64,000 nucleotides of DNA from Sphingopyxis terrae subsp. terrae NBRC 15098 (GTDB taxonomy: Bacteria > Pseudomonadota > Alphaproteobacteria > Sphingomonadales > Sphingomonadaceae): positions 124,001-188,000 of the forward strand of contig NZ_BCZQ01000006.1 in NCBI RefSeq assembly GCF_001598815.1. Direction: 5' to 3'. The position numbers and the translations under genes are program-made. Positions within the stretch are counted from its first letter, which is position 1, and every line of letters begins with the position of its first letter. Positions 18,120-27,638 of the stretch are shown one piece after another. The notes under the pieces were generated by a model. The model did not search any database, was not told the DNA's origin, and worked only from the letters and a program-made list of their open reading frames with translations.

Positions 18120-20015
18120 CTAGATACCAAAAAGCTTCGCCAGCGACTTTTCCAGCATGAAAAATTGCCAGATCAGCCGCCCATGATCGCGGCGGCCCGA
18201 CTGGTGCGCGGCGACAACGCGTTCGATCTCCGCCATGTCGAACCAACCCGTCCGCGCGAGCGTCCCCGAATGGGCGAGCGCGCGCGCCTGTTCGGTCAGC
18301 GCGCCGCGGAACCAGTGCGACACCGGCGTCACGAACCCCATCTTGGGCCGGTACAATATGTCGTGCGGCAGATAGCGTTCCATCGCCTGTTTCAGGATCG
18401 CTTTCCCCGTCCCGCCTTTCACCCGCATCGCGGCGGGGAGCGAGGCGGCGAATTCGACGAGCCGGTAATCGAGCAGCGGCTCGCGCGCCTCGAGGCTGAC
18501 GGCCATGCTCATCCGGTCGGTCTTCGTCAAAATGTCGCCGGGCAGCCAGATCTTGAGGTCGGCATATTGCGCGCGGTCGAGCCGTTCGCGCGCCGGCGCC
18601 TCGGCCATCGCCTGCCAATAGCGCGTTTCCGCGACATGATCGCCGAGCGCGCGGATCGCGGCATCGTTGAACAGGCGCGCGCGCTGGTCGGGGCCGGTGA
18701 CGCCGACCGCTTCGGCATAGCCTTCGGCGCCGCTCTTCGACAGGCTGGCAAGCGTAGCGCGGGCGCGTAGCGGGCGCGGCGCCCAGTCCATCTGCGGCCA
18801 GACGCGCGCGAGCGGCCCCAGAAGATTGCGCCGCAGCACGGCGGGGATCAGCGAACGCAGCCGTTCCTCCTGATGATGGAAGACCAGCCGGCGATAGCCC
18901 GCAAACGCCTCATCGGCGCCGTCGCCCGACAGCGCGACCGTCACCTCTTCGCGCGCCAGTTCGCAGACGCGATAGGTCGGCAGCGCGCTCGCGTCGGCGA
19001 AGGGTTCGTCGAACATGTCGGCGATACGGTTGACCAGCGCGAAATCGGCGGCCGCGACGGTGCGGGTGCGGTGATCGGTGGCGAAGCGGTCCGCGATCGT
19101 CGCCGCATAGGCGGTTTCGTCGAGCGCCGCCTGATCAAAACCGATGGTGCAGGTCTTGACGGCTTTCGCGCTCGCTTCGGCCATCAGCGCCACCACAGCG
19201 CTCGAATCGACGCCGCCCGACAGAAAGGCGCCGAGCGGTACGTCGGCGACCATGCGGTCGGTAACCGCGGCGCGCATCAGATGGACGAGATGCTCGGCCG
19301 CCTCGCCCTCACTGGCGCGGATGCGGTTCGAAAAATCGGGCGACCACCAGCAGGTCGGGGCGGGAAACGGCTTGCCGCGTTCGAGCAGCAGATAATGGCC
19401 CGCGCCCAATTTGCTGACGCCCGCCATGATGCAATTGTCGTCGGGCACATAGCCCAGCGCCAGAAAGTCCTCGACCGCCGACAGATTGGCCTCGCGCCGC
19501 AGCAGCGGATGCCGCAGCAGGCCCTTGAGTTCGGACGCAAAGGCGATCGATCCGTCCGACAGCTGCGCGAAATGCAGCGGCTTCACGCCCAGCCGGTCGC
19601 GCGCAAGGAACAGGCAACCCCGCTGATGGTCGTGGATTGCAAAGGCGAACATGCCATTGAGCCGCGACAGGCAATCCGGACCCCACTGTCGCCACGCCGC
19701 CAGAATCACCTCGGTATCGCCGCTGGTGCGAAAGCGGTGGCCACGGTCTTCGAGTTCGGCGCGCAATTGCCGGAAATTATAGATCTCGCCGTTGAAGCTG
19801 ATCGTCACCGCTTCGTCGTCGCTCGCCATCGGCTGCGGGCTGCCTTCGATGTCGATGATCGACAGCCGCAGATGCCCAAGCCCGACGCCTGGTGCGGTCC
19901 ATTCGCCCGACCCATCGGGGCCGCGATGGCTCATGGGATGCAGCATCGCGCGCAGCCGCGCGGGATCGACGGGCTTGGCCGTCTCCAGATGATAAATGCC
20001 CGCGATCCCACACAT
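18120..20015 (-). CDS. XrtA/PEP-CTERM system amidotransferase (asparagine synthase-like)
   Basis: The 631-residue protein has an N-terminal class II glutaminase domain with catalytic Cys2 (MCGIAGIYHLE) and a synthetase domain with the PP-loop AFLSGGVDSSAVVALM (about 262-277). It is the amidotransferase found beside xrtA in PEP-CTERM/EPS loci, where it probably transfers amide nitrogen to a sugar or other envelope building block. The start is fixed by Cys2. It follows xrtA by 13 bases. Confidence 0.9.
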   Translation of the reverse strand: MCGIAGIYHLETAKPVDPARLRAMLHPMSHRGPDGSGEWTAPGVGLGHLRLSIIDIEGSPQPMASDDEAVTISFNGEIYNFRQLRAELEDRGHRFRTSGDTEVILAAWRQWGPDCLSRLNGMFAFAIHDHQRGCLFLARDRLGVKPLHFAQLSDGSIAFASELKGLLRHPLLRREANLSAVEDFLALGYVPDDNCIMAGVSKLGAGHYLLLERGKPFPAPTCWWSPDFSNRIRASEGEAAEHLVHLMRAAVTDRMVADVPLGAFLSGGVDSSAVVALMAEASAKAVKTCTIGFDQAALDETAYAATIADRFATDHRTRTVAAADFALVNRIADMFDEPFADASALPTYRVCELAREEVTVALSGDGADEAFAGYRRLVFHHQEERLRSLIPAVLRRNLLGPLARVWPQMDWAPRPLRARATLASLSKSGAEGYAEAVGVTGPDQRARLFNDAAIRALGDHVAETRYWQAMAEAPARERLDRAQYADLKIWLPGDILTKTDRMSMAVSLEAREPLLDYRLVEFAASLPAAMRVKGGTGKAILKQAMERYLPHDILYRPKMGFVTPVSHWFRGALTEQARALAHSGTLARTGWFDMAEIERVVAAHQSGRRDHGRLIWQFFMLEKSLAKLFGI

Positions 20016-20028
20016 ATAGGAAGCAGCC

Positions 20029-21540
20029 CTAGCGCAGTTTCAGCGCGCGGTCAGCCATCGCCTGCGCTCCGCCCGACGCGGAAAGGAAATCGGCGATCGC
20101 ATCGCGGCCGCCCGCGCGCTCCTCCGCCGTCAGAATCAGCGCCAGCGCGCGCGGATCCCCGCCGAGCAGCCGCGCCTTGAGTTCGGCCAATTTCGCGGCG
20201 CGCGCGCTGCCCGTCGCGCGGCCGTCGACGACATACCAGGTCGCCGCGTCGCGCAGCACCGGGCCAGGATGAAGCAGCCGCTCGGTCTTGCCGCCATCGA
20301 CAGCGGGCAGCGCCGCGCTCCACGCCCATTTGCTGTCGGGGTCGATCGCGCCCTGCCCGAAGCCGACGACCTCGCGGCCTTCGGCCTGTCGTTCATAGCC
20401 CCCGATCGCGACTGTCACGCGGCGTCCCGCGGCATCGACGAAATGCCGGACCAACCGGCGGTCGGCACCGTCGAAGCGCGGATGCCACGCGGCGCCCTCG
20501 CTCGCTGCGTCGTGCCAGCCCGGCGGCGGCGGCGCCGCCATCGTCGCGGGCAGCGGCGCGGCGCGGCCCCCAATCAGCGCGGCCCACCCCGAAAAGGCGA
20601 GCGGCAGCGCGAAGGCGACCGCCAATACCGCAGGCGCCCGACCGGCAAATCGCAGCGGCGCATCCAGCCCAGTGATGTCGACCGCCACATCGTTCGCCGG
20701 CCGGTCGAACCATCGCTTTGCGACCAGCATCACGATCAGGATCACGATCCCAAAGAATATCCAGCCGTAGAAGACATGATCGATGCCCCCCGCGGCCTCG
20801 ATCCCCCAGATTTCGGCGGCGACCATCGTGCCATAGGCGCGCAGCGCATTGGCGGCGACGGTCGTCGCGAGCGCCGCGGCGACGAAGACGATCCGCCGCG
20901 TCCAGCTTTTGAAACAGAGGTTCGCGGCGAACACCGAATAGGCGAGCATCGCGATCAGGAAATTGACCCCCGAACAAGCCTCCGCCACCTCGAAGAAGCC
21001 GGCGCGCGTGGTGATGAACACGCCCTCGATCGCCGCGTCGAGCCCCGAGAGATGAAGCAGGACGACGCTGATCCGCGCCGTCAGCGTCTGGAGCAGCGGC
21101 ACCAATTCCTCGCCGAAGGGAACGAGCAGCAGCGCATAGCCAAGCGGGAAGAGAAGCCCGCGCACGAGGTTTTCGCCGAGCGCAGCACCGACCGCGCCCT
21201 GCAACATCAGGACAAGCCCCAACTGCCTGAACAGGCCGACGCCCGCCGCTTCGCCCACCAACCAGACGAAGCCGCCGCCCGCCAGCCATACGGCGCCGGG
21301 CCACCACCAGACCGGCGCCAGCGTGCGAAGCTGCGGCCAGCGCTGCTGCACCAGCCAGCCGATCATCGGCACAATCAACAGGCAATGGGTGAATGTCGAA
21401 CTGTGCCACCAGATGCCTGCCATGTCGGCGGCATCGCGCGCGAACAGCAGCAGGATCGCCGCCGCGAGCGCGCCGAGCGCAGCCAGATGCCGCTGCCACA
21501 GCGACCAGCCGCGCAGCGCCGCGATCGGCCGGGCGGTCAT
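20029..21540 (-). CDS. xrtA: Exosortase A fused to an EpsI domain
   Basis: The 503-residue protein has a multi-span exosortase part (about 1-275) and a C-terminal EpsI-type domain (about 310-503). The proposed catalytic residues are visible: Cys189 in VAEACSGVNFL, Arg234 in NALRAYG and His255 in GIDHVFYGW. Exosortases process PEP-CTERM sorting signals and probably transfer proteins to a carbohydrate. The start at 21540 (MTARPIAALRG) overlaps the stop of the glycosyltransferase gene as ATGA, which favours it over an in-frame start 48 bases upstream. No PEP-CTERM substrate gene is seen in the window. Confidence 0.93.
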   Translation of the reverse strand: MTARPIAALRGWSLWQRHLAALGALAAAILLLFARDAADMAGIWWHSSTFTHCLLIVPMIGWLVQQRWPQLRTLAPVWWWPGAVWLAGGGFVWLVGEAAGVGLFRQLGLVLMLQGAVGAALGENLVRGLLFPLGYALLLVPFGEELVPLLQTLTARISVVLLHLSGLDAAIEGVFITTRAGFFEVAEACSGVNFLIAMLAYSVFAANLCFKSWTRRIVFVAAALATTVAANALRAYGTMVAAEIWGIEAAGGIDHVFYGWIFFGIVILIVMLVAKRWFDRPANDVAVDITGLDAPLRFAGRAPAVLAVAFALPLAFSGWAALIGGRAAPLPATMAAPPPPGWHDAASEGAAWHPRFDGADRRLVRHFVDAAGRRVTVAIGGYERQAEGREVVGFGQGAIDPDSKWAWSAALPAVDGGKTERLLHPGPVLRDAATWYVVDGRATGSARAAKLAELKARLLGGDPRALALILTAEERAGGRDAIADFLSASGGAQAMADRALKLR

Positions 21541-22742
21541 TCGGGAAGCCCCAGCAAGTCGCCGAGTGGTTCCAGCCGCGCGTCCCACCCATAGCGCGCG
21601 ATCATTCGGTCACGCGCGCGGGCACCCATCTTCGCGGCACCGCCCGGATCGCCAAATACGCCGGCGATTGCGTCCGCCATGGCCGCGGCCCCATCGGCGA
21701 CGAGCAGATGGTCGCCGTCGACCGCGTCGATCCCGGTCGCGGCGGCGGCGCTCGCGACGACCGGCCGCGCCATCGCCATCGCCTCGAGCAGCTTGTTCTG
21801 CACCCCGCGCGCGAGCAGCAGCGGCGCCACGACGACATCGGCGGCGGAGAGCCACGGGCGCACGTCGGGGACTTCGCCGGTGACGGTGACGCCGGGCAGC
21901 CGGGCGAGCAGCCGCACCTCTTCGGTCGGCGCGCGGCCGACGATCGCAAAGCGTGCGCGCGGTTCGCGCTGGCGCAGCAGCGGCAGCACCGCCGCCGCAA
22001 ACCAGCTCACCGCGTCAATATTGGGGCGATAGTCCATCTGGCCGGTGAACACCGCCAGCGGTCCATCGCCTTCATCCACCGCCGCGAAATCCTGCGCCGG
22101 GTCGAAACGGTCGGTGTCGATGCCATTTTCGACCGCGACGGCGATGTCGCCGCCAAGGCCGCTGCGCGTCCGGAACAGCGCCGCCTCCGCCTCGCTGACG
22201 AACAGGCTGGTATCGACCGAACGTGCGACTTTCGCTTCATAGGCGCCGAGCTTTGCCGCTTCGCGCCGGTGAACCCAGTTCATGGGCTGGCGCCTGTCCT
22301 GTTCGGCATAGGTCGCAAATTTGGCCGAATCGACGTCGACGAAATCCATGATGACCGGTCCGTCGAAACGCGCCGGAAGAAATTGCGCCATCTGGCCCGA
22401 GAAGGCGACGATATGGGTAATGCGCCCGGTCGCCAGCAAGGCATCGACGTAAGAGGCGACCACGCTGCTGCAGAACAGCCGGTTCGACACCGGCTCGCCG
22501 CGCAGCACCGCCTGCGCGAGCGCGATGGGCCGCGCAGCGCGGCGCGCGTCGATGCACAGGCTTTTACAAAGCGGCGCCATTTTCGTCCGCGCCGTCTCCG
22601 CCTCGCCCACATTGTCGGCGAGCGCGGCGACATGGACGGGGGCCAGCTTGCGCAGCGCCTCGAACATGTGCCAGCTTCTTATCCGGTCGCCGCGGTCGGG
22701 CGGCCAGGGCGCGCGGTGGACCAGGAACAGGATTTCGGCCAT
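21537..22742 (-). CDS. XrtA/PEP-CTERM system glycosyltransferase (TIGR03087 type)
   Basis: The 401-residue protein has the GT-B fold pattern of family GT4, with FLVHRAPWPPDRGDRIRSWH at the N-terminus (characteristic of TIGR03087) and a C-terminal donor site region LLLARGVQNKLLEAMAMARP. It probably adds a sugar to the lipid-linked EPS repeat. The ATG at 22742 lies eight bases after the FemAB stop, and the stop overlaps the xrtA start. Frames upstream of this ATG are antisense noise. Confidence 0.9.
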   Translation of the reverse strand: MAEILFLVHRAPWPPDRGDRIRSWHMFEALRKLAPVHVAALADNVGEAETARTKMAPLCKSLCIDARRAARPIALAQAVLRGEPVSNRLFCSSVVASYVDALLATGRITHIVAFSGQMAQFLPARFDGPVIMDFVDVDSAKFATYAEQDRRQPMNWVHRREAAKLGAYEAKVARSVDTSLFVSEAEAALFRTRSGLGGDIAVAVENGIDTDRFDPAQDFAAVDEGDGPLAVFTGQMDYRPNIDAVSWFAAAVLPLLRQREPRARFAIVGRAPTEEVRLLARLPGVTVTGEVPDVRPWLSAADVVVAPLLLARGVQNKLLEAMAMARPVVASAAAATGIDAVDGDHLLVADGAAAMADAIAGVFGDPGGAAKMGARARDRMIARYGWDARLEPLGDLLGLPE

Positions 22743-22750
22743 CGCGCGGG

Positions 22751-23818
22751 TCAACCCAATCCGCGCGCGATCAGCGGCCCGATGCGGTTGGCCGCCCACA
22801 GCGGCAGCTTCTTCCACAGATCGACCTGCAACCGGTATTTGGCGCTGTTCGGGTTGGTGTCGCGCGGCGCCTCGCCCGGCGCGAGCCAGCGCGCATAAGT
22901 CAGCGGGCGGGGTTCGAAACCCCAATTCTTCTTATAGGCGAAGGGACCGGTGCCAAGCTTCGAACGGCCGAAATCGAAACGGGTGCAGCCGCGCGCGCGG
23001 GCATGCCCCATCAGCGCGAAATACATCAGCTCGTTGGCGCGCAGCCCGCGCGCTGCCGCCGTCCCGCCACCCCAATAGGGCATCACCGTGCCGCGCCAAT
23101 AGAGGCTGAGCACGCTCGCCACCGGCCGGCCGTCGGCGCGCACGGTCAATATGTCGGCATCCTCGCCAAAGGCGTCGAGCACCGCATCGAACAGCGCCTT
23201 CGGAAAGACCGGCGTGCCGAGGTTGCGAACGCTCGTCGCGTAGATGCGGTAATGGTCGCGCCGCTCGGCGGCATCGCGCCCCGTCGTCACCGACAGATCG
23301 CCCGCCAGCGCCTTGCGCACCTCGGCGCGCTGCTTGCGCGGGACGGCGAGCAATTCGGCTTCGTCATCGGCGGCGAGGTCGCGCGTGAAGCCGGCGTAGA
23401 CGTCGCCTTCGCAGCGCCAGCCCTCGCCTGCGGGCAGCGGGCCGCCGCGCAGTTCGACCGACGGAACGCCGAGCGCGCGGGCCAGGTCGGCGGCGCCCTT
23501 GGCCAGTGTGGCGGCAACCGCTGCATCGTCCGCCAGCAGTCCGCCGTCGACAGCAAAGCCGCTGCCGACCAGCGCCTGTCCGAACAGCGGCGAGCGGACA
23601 TGGTGTAGTGGGACAAGCCCCGTCAGCGCGCTGTGCGCATCGCGCGCCGTGACGAGATGGCAGCGGTGACCCGCCGCCTTGGTGATCGCTTCGCACCAGG
23701 CGCGCGTATGAAAGGGGGTTGCATCGCGGTGCGCGGCGACATAGGCGTCCCACGCCGCCGCGTCCGCAAGCGGCGCGCCGGCAAAGGCGTCGCTCATCGT
23801 TTTGACCGGTGCGTTCAC
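22751..23818 (-). CDS. XrtA/PEP-CTERM system FemAB-related protein (TIGR03019 type)
   Basis: The 355-residue protein matches the FemAB/GNAT-like family of XrtA loci, with the late motif TRFDFGRSKLGTGPFAYKKN and a C-terminus rich in Trp, Lys and Leu. FemAB-type enzymes transfer amino acids from aminoacyl-tRNA or similar donors. I chose the GTG at 23818 because its GTGA overlaps the deacetylase stop and gives an MNAPVKT start; the ATG at 23797 is the alternative. Neither has a strong ribosome site, as expected for coupled translation. Confidence 0.85.
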   Translation of the reverse strand: MNAPVKTMSDAFAGAPLADAAAWDAYVAAHRDATPFHTRAWCEAITKAAGHRCHLVTARDAHSALTGLVPLHHVRSPLFGQALVGSGFAVDGGLLADDAAVAATLAKGAADLARALGVPSVELRGGPLPAGEGWRCEGDVYAGFTRDLAADDEAELLAVPRKQRAEVRKALAGDLSVTTGRDAAERRDHYRIYATSVRNLGTPVFPKALFDAVLDAFGEDADILTVRADGRPVASVLSLYWRGTVMPYWGGGTAAARGLRANELMYFALMGHARARGCTRFDFGRSKLGTGPFAYKKNWGFEPRPLTYARWLAPGEAPRDTNPNSAKYRLQVDLWKKLPLWAANRIGPLIARGLG

Positions 23819-24675
23819 GCCGCGGCGCGCCACGGCCGGGCGCGATACCGCTGCGCCGCGAGCAGTGCATCGGCGCGCGTCCATTCGAAATCGTCGAGCA
23901 GCTTCTTCAACTTACCCGCCATCGCTGAGAGGCCAGTATAATGCCGGACCTTCGACCGTAGCGGCGCATCGGCGACGCGCGGCTGACCGGGATCGATCTC
24001 CCAAGGGTGGAAATACAGGATCGCGGGATGTCCCTCGCGATTCATCCGCTCGATCGCCCAGCGCGTGAACCCATAAGGAAGCAGGCGCATGAAACCGCCC
24101 CCGCCCGCAGCAAGCGTACGGCCCGCGACGCGCGCAGTCGTCACCGGCCATTCGATCAATGCGCTGTCGGGAAGCGGCTGCCACGCATGGCGCGGGCTTT
24201 TCGGCCAGCCATAATGATCGTGCACCACCGGCGCGACGCTGCTCGAATAGGCATAGCCCTGTTCGGCAAGGACGGCATGCGCCCAGGGCGTGCGCATATC
24301 GACCGAAAAGCTGGGTGCGCGATAGCCGCGCACGGGCTGTCCGCCCAGATTTTCGAGGATGGCGCGCGTCTTTTCAAGGTCGGCGGCGAATTCGCCCGCC
24401 GTCATCTGGAACACGCGCTTGTGGTCATAACCATGGCTCGCCAGCTCGTGCCCCGCATCGACGATCCGCCGGATCAGCGCGGGATAGCGTTCGGCGACCC
24501 AGCCGAGCGTGAAGAAGGTGCCCCGAACCCCGGCTTCGGCGAACAGGTGCAGAACCGCGTCGCAATTCGCCTCGACCCGGCATTCGAGCGCCGGCCAGTC
24601 GGCGCGATCGATCGTGCGCTCAAAGGCGCCGACCTGAAACCAGTCCTCGACATCGACCGACAGGCCGTTCTGCAT
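23815..24675 (-). CDS. XrtA/PEP-CTERM system polysaccharide deacetylase
   Basis: The 286-residue protein is a NodB-type carbohydrate esterase 4 homologue. It begins MQNGLSVDVEDWFQVGAFE, with the DVED motif that supplies the catalytic base and metal Asp, followed by HELASHGYDHKRV (metal His residues in SHGYDH) and RGYRAPSFSVD. It removes N-acetyl groups from EPS sugars. GAGGTGATGGACG precedes the ATG. It lies 45 bases after the ATPase gene and overlaps the FemAB start. Confidence 0.92.
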   Translation of the reverse strand: MQNGLSVDVEDWFQVGAFERTIDRADWPALECRVEANCDAVLHLFAEAGVRGTFFTLGWVAERYPALIRRIVDAGHELASHGYDHKRVFQMTAGEFAADLEKTRAILENLGGQPVRGYRAPSFSVDMRTPWAHAVLAEQGYAYSSSVAPVVHDHYGWPKSPRHAWQPLPDSALIEWPVTTARVAGRTLAAGGGGFMRLLPYGFTRWAIERMNREGHPAILYFHPWEIDPGQPRVADAPLRSKVRHYTGLSAMAGKLKKLLDDFEWTRADALLAAQRYRARPWRAAA

Positions 24676-24720
24676 CGTCCATCACCTCTGCCGGTCGCAT
24701 AGCCGAAATCGGCGCTGCCG

Positions 24721-25878
24721 TCAGGCCGCCCAAACCTGCGATTTTGCGGGGTTGGGGGCATTATCTGGATCGCGCTCGACCCATTCGATCAGCAGATCGA
24801 GAACCCGGCGCAGCGCTTCGTCCTGTTCGGCAATCCGCGTCTCGAGCGCCGAAATCTGCGCGCGCAGCGCATCGAACTGCGCCGTATCCTGCGGAGCCGC
24901 GACTGCCGGCACAGCGGCGTCCGTCGCCGGCGCCGCGAAGGGCGCGCGCTCTGCGCTTGCCACCGGCCATTCGTGCGGTGGGGCGGCGTGCGGCGCGCGC
25001 GCCGATGCAGCATGCGCCACCACTTCCTCGACGGGCAACGGCGCAAGGCTCGCCTCGTCGATGCCGCGGTCCGATTCGATCTCGGCGATCACGTTGCGAA
25101 CATGCTGCGCGTTGATGCGGTTGAGTTCCTCGACCGCGCCGAACAGCAGCAGGCGACTGACGAGGACGTTGAGCTTGCGCGGCACGCCTTCGCTATAATC
25201 ATACATCAGCTCGAAACTGTCGGGGCTGAAGCTCGGGTTGCCCGTCCAGCCCACCTTGCCGAGGCGGTGGAGGATATAGGGTTCGACCTCTTCGGGTTCC
25301 ATCGGATCGAGATGATGCGTCGCGATCACGCGCTGGCGTAATTGTTCCAGCGTCGGCGAATGGAAAAGCGTCTGGCGGAATTCGGGCTGGCCGAGCAGGA
25401 AAATCTGCAGCAGCGAATGGCCGCCGAGCTGGAAGTTCGACAGCATCCGCAGCTCTTCGAGCGCCGAGATCGCAAGATTCTGCCCCTCGTCAACGATCAG
25501 CAGCGTGCGCCGCCCGGCGCGCGCCTGTTCGCGCAGATATTGCTCCATCGCGCGCAGCAGTTCGGCCTTGCTCTGCCCCTCCCATTCGATGCCGAATTGT
25601 TCGGCAACAAGGCGCAGCAGATCGTCGCCCTCGACCTGTGTCGACACCAGCTTGACGGCGGTCAGCCGGTTCGGATCGATCGTGTTCATCAGATGGCCGA
25701 CCAGCGTCGTCTTGCCCGCGCCGACATCGCCGGTGATGACGATGAAGCCTTCACCCTGCGCCAGCCCATAGCCAAGGTAGGACATCGCCTTGCGGTGCGT
25801 TCCGCTCTCGAAATAGAAAGCGGGATCGGGCGTCAGCTGGAACGGGCGTCCGGTGAAGCCGTAGAATTGATCGTACAT
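24721..25878 (-). CDS. XrtA/PEP-CTERM system ExeA-like ATPase (TIGR03015 type)
   Basis: The 385-residue AAA ATPase starts MYDQFYGFTGRPFQLTPDP, the classic ExeA-like start. It has Walker A GDVGAGKTT (50-58) and Walker B LLIVDEGQN (Asp130-Glu131). The last hundred residues are Ala/Pro-rich linker plus a short coiled-coil-like tail (ALETRIAEQDEALRRVLDLL). In secretion systems ExeA relatives couple ATP use to envelope assembly, and here it probably supports EPS export. It starts 23 bases after the barrel gene stop. Confidence 0.9.
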   Translation of the reverse strand: MYDQFYGFTGRPFQLTPDPAFYFESGTHRKAMSYLGYGLAQGEGFIVITGDVGAGKTTLVGHLMNTIDPNRLTAVKLVSTQVEGDDLLRLVAEQFGIEWEGQSKAELLRAMEQYLREQARAGRRTLLIVDEGQNLAISALEELRMLSNFQLGGHSLLQIFLLGQPEFRQTLFHSPTLEQLRQRVIATHHLDPMEPEEVEPYILHRLGKVGWTGNPSFSPDSFELMYDYSEGVPRKLNVLVSRLLLFGAVEELNRINAQHVRNVIAEIESDRGIDEASLAPLPVEEVVAHAASARAPHAAPPHEWPVASAERAPFAAPATDAAVPAVAAPQDTAQFDALRAQISALETRIAEQDEALRRVLDLLIEWVERDPDNAPNPAKSQVWAA

Positions 25879-25901
25879 CGCAGTAATCCCGTTGTGCTGG
25901 A

Positions 25902-27638
25902 TCAGAAGTTGTAACGCAGACCGACGAGCGCCGATCCGATAAGCTGGCTGTTGAAGCCATCCTGGTCGAAGGCGTTGAGCCCCGCCGCCGCCGTTCCGGT
26001 CAGGCCGCGCCAGAAGCGCCGCGAATAGGCCGCGGAGATACCGGCCGACTGGACGTCGGACGCACCGGGCGAACCATTGTCGAAATAGTTGAGGTAGCCC
26101 GAAATGCTGAGGTCCGAAGAGGAATCGAGCTGGCGCCCGGCGGAGACGAAAAGATAATAGGCCTCGTCCACCGTGCCGTTGATCGCGCCGAGTACCGATC
26201 CGGTCGGCACCAGCAGCTTGCGGCGGTCGTATCCCGCACCGACACCATAGCTCCAGCGGCCATAGCGCGACGACAGGATCGCCTGCACGCCGCTGCTGCG
26301 GAACTGCGCGGTCGTCGTATTGGCAAGCTGCGGGGCAAGGCATCCACCACTCTGCTGCCCGAAGACGCAGGCGTTCACATCGCCGCTGATCGGATTGCGT
26401 GTCGGATCGAACTGCGTCGGCAGCGCCGACAGCCCGGTGGTCAGCCCGCGCCCGAAGCTCGAAAGCCCGTCATAAACGCCAAGCTGGAACAGCGTCCTGT
26501 CGTCGGGACGATAGGCGAAGCTGCCGGTATAGACCGTGTCGCCATAGCGGCGGCCGACGCGCGCGGTCAGCGAGGTGCGCGGGCTGGGCCGCCACATCAC
26601 GCCGGCATCCCAGATCAGTCCGTCGGTGTCGAACGAAAGCTGTCGCGGCTGCGACGTGTCGGTGACAAAGCGGCCGTTCGAATCGCGCACCGGCACCCCA
26701 TTGGTGTCGAGCAGCGGATCGCGCTGGCTTATCTGGACCTTTTCATAGCCCACGCCGCCCAGCAAGGCGACGCTGGGGCTGATCGGCACCGTAACGTCCG
26801 CGCGGGCATATTTGCCCTCGAACCGCTGGTCGAGCTGATTGCTGTCCTCGCGCTCATAGCCGCCCGAAACCTGCCAGCCGAAGGGCAGATCGCCCGGACG
26901 CTGGCCGAGGCTGGCCCAGGCGACATGGTTCGTCGAGCTGTCATAGGCATCGCCGACCGGAACGCCCGGTGCGAGCACCGCGGGTGTATCGATGTCGACC
27001 TTCGTATAACCGAAACGATAGCCGGCTCCGAAGTCGAGGTTGCCGATGCGCTTGGTCAGCGTCGGACCGGCATAGATGGAATAGAGATTGGCGACATTGT
27101 TCGCGCCGCCGATGAACAGGCCGCTGTCGGCGCCCCGACCGTCGGCGCGCGCACGGGTCGCAAGCGCGCCGCCTTCGATATTGAAGCCCTGCATCAGTTC
27201 GAGGCGCGCCCGCGCGAGACCGCTGAGCACGTCTGCATCGCCGAGACCGCCCGATTCGCCGAAGCGATGTTCGTAGCGAATCGTGGCCGCCGCCTCGGCG
27301 CGGCGCGTCGCGATCACCGCATCGACCCCGGCCGCTACGGTCGTGTAGGTGAGCACGTCGCCGCCATTCTTGAGCTCGGCAGTGAGTACCTGGCCGATCT
27401 CGAGATAGGGGCTGACGTCGACCTGGCGGCGCTTCTTCTGCTTCTCGGCGCGCTTGCCGCCCTTGCGGTCGCTTTCGCCGGAGGCAGCGCCCGAAGCCGG
27501 GGCAGCATCGCTTGCGCCCGAGCCCGAGCCGGAACCGCTGTCCTGCGACCATTGGGCCTGCGCGCCCGTCGCCGTTCCGGCGAGCAACAACGCCGCGATC
27601 GCGGCCACGCCGCGCAAATAAGTCCGGTCGCGCATCAT
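25902..27638 (-). CDS. XrtA/PEP-CTERM system outer-membrane beta-barrel protein (TIGR03016 type)
   Basis: The 578-residue exported protein has a signal peptide ending GTATGAQAQ, a Gly/Ser and Lys/Arg-rich linker (about 30-70), then a long series of amphipathic beta-strands ending LVGLRYNF, whose terminal Phe suits BAM-dependent insertion. It probably forms the outer-membrane EPS channel, in the role of PelB/AlgE-type porins. The ATG overlaps the stop of the kinase-like gene. Confidence 0.88.
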   Translation of the reverse strand: MMRDRTYLRGVAAIAALLLAGTATGAQAQWSQDSGSGSGSGASDAAPASGAASGESDRKGGKRAEKQKKRRQVDVSPYLEIGQVLTAELKNGGDVLTYTTVAAGVDAVIATRRAEAAATIRYEHRFGESGGLGDADVLSGLARARLELMQGFNIEGGALATRARADGRGADSGLFIGGANNVANLYSIYAGPTLTKRIGNLDFGAGYRFGYTKVDIDTPAVLAPGVPVGDAYDSSTNHVAWASLGQRPGDLPFGWQVSGGYEREDSNQLDQRFEGKYARADVTVPISPSVALLGGVGYEKVQISQRDPLLDTNGVPVRDSNGRFVTDTSQPRQLSFDTDGLIWDAGVMWRPSPRTSLTARVGRRYGDTVYTGSFAYRPDDRTLFQLGVYDGLSSFGRGLTTGLSALPTQFDPTRNPISGDVNACVFGQQSGGCLAPQLANTTTAQFRSSGVQAILSSRYGRWSYGVGAGYDRRKLLVPTGSVLGAINGTVDEAYYLFVSAGRQLDSSSDLSISGYLNYFDNGSPGASDVQSAGISAAYSRRFWRGLTGTAAAGLNAFDQDGFNSQLIGSALVGLRYNF

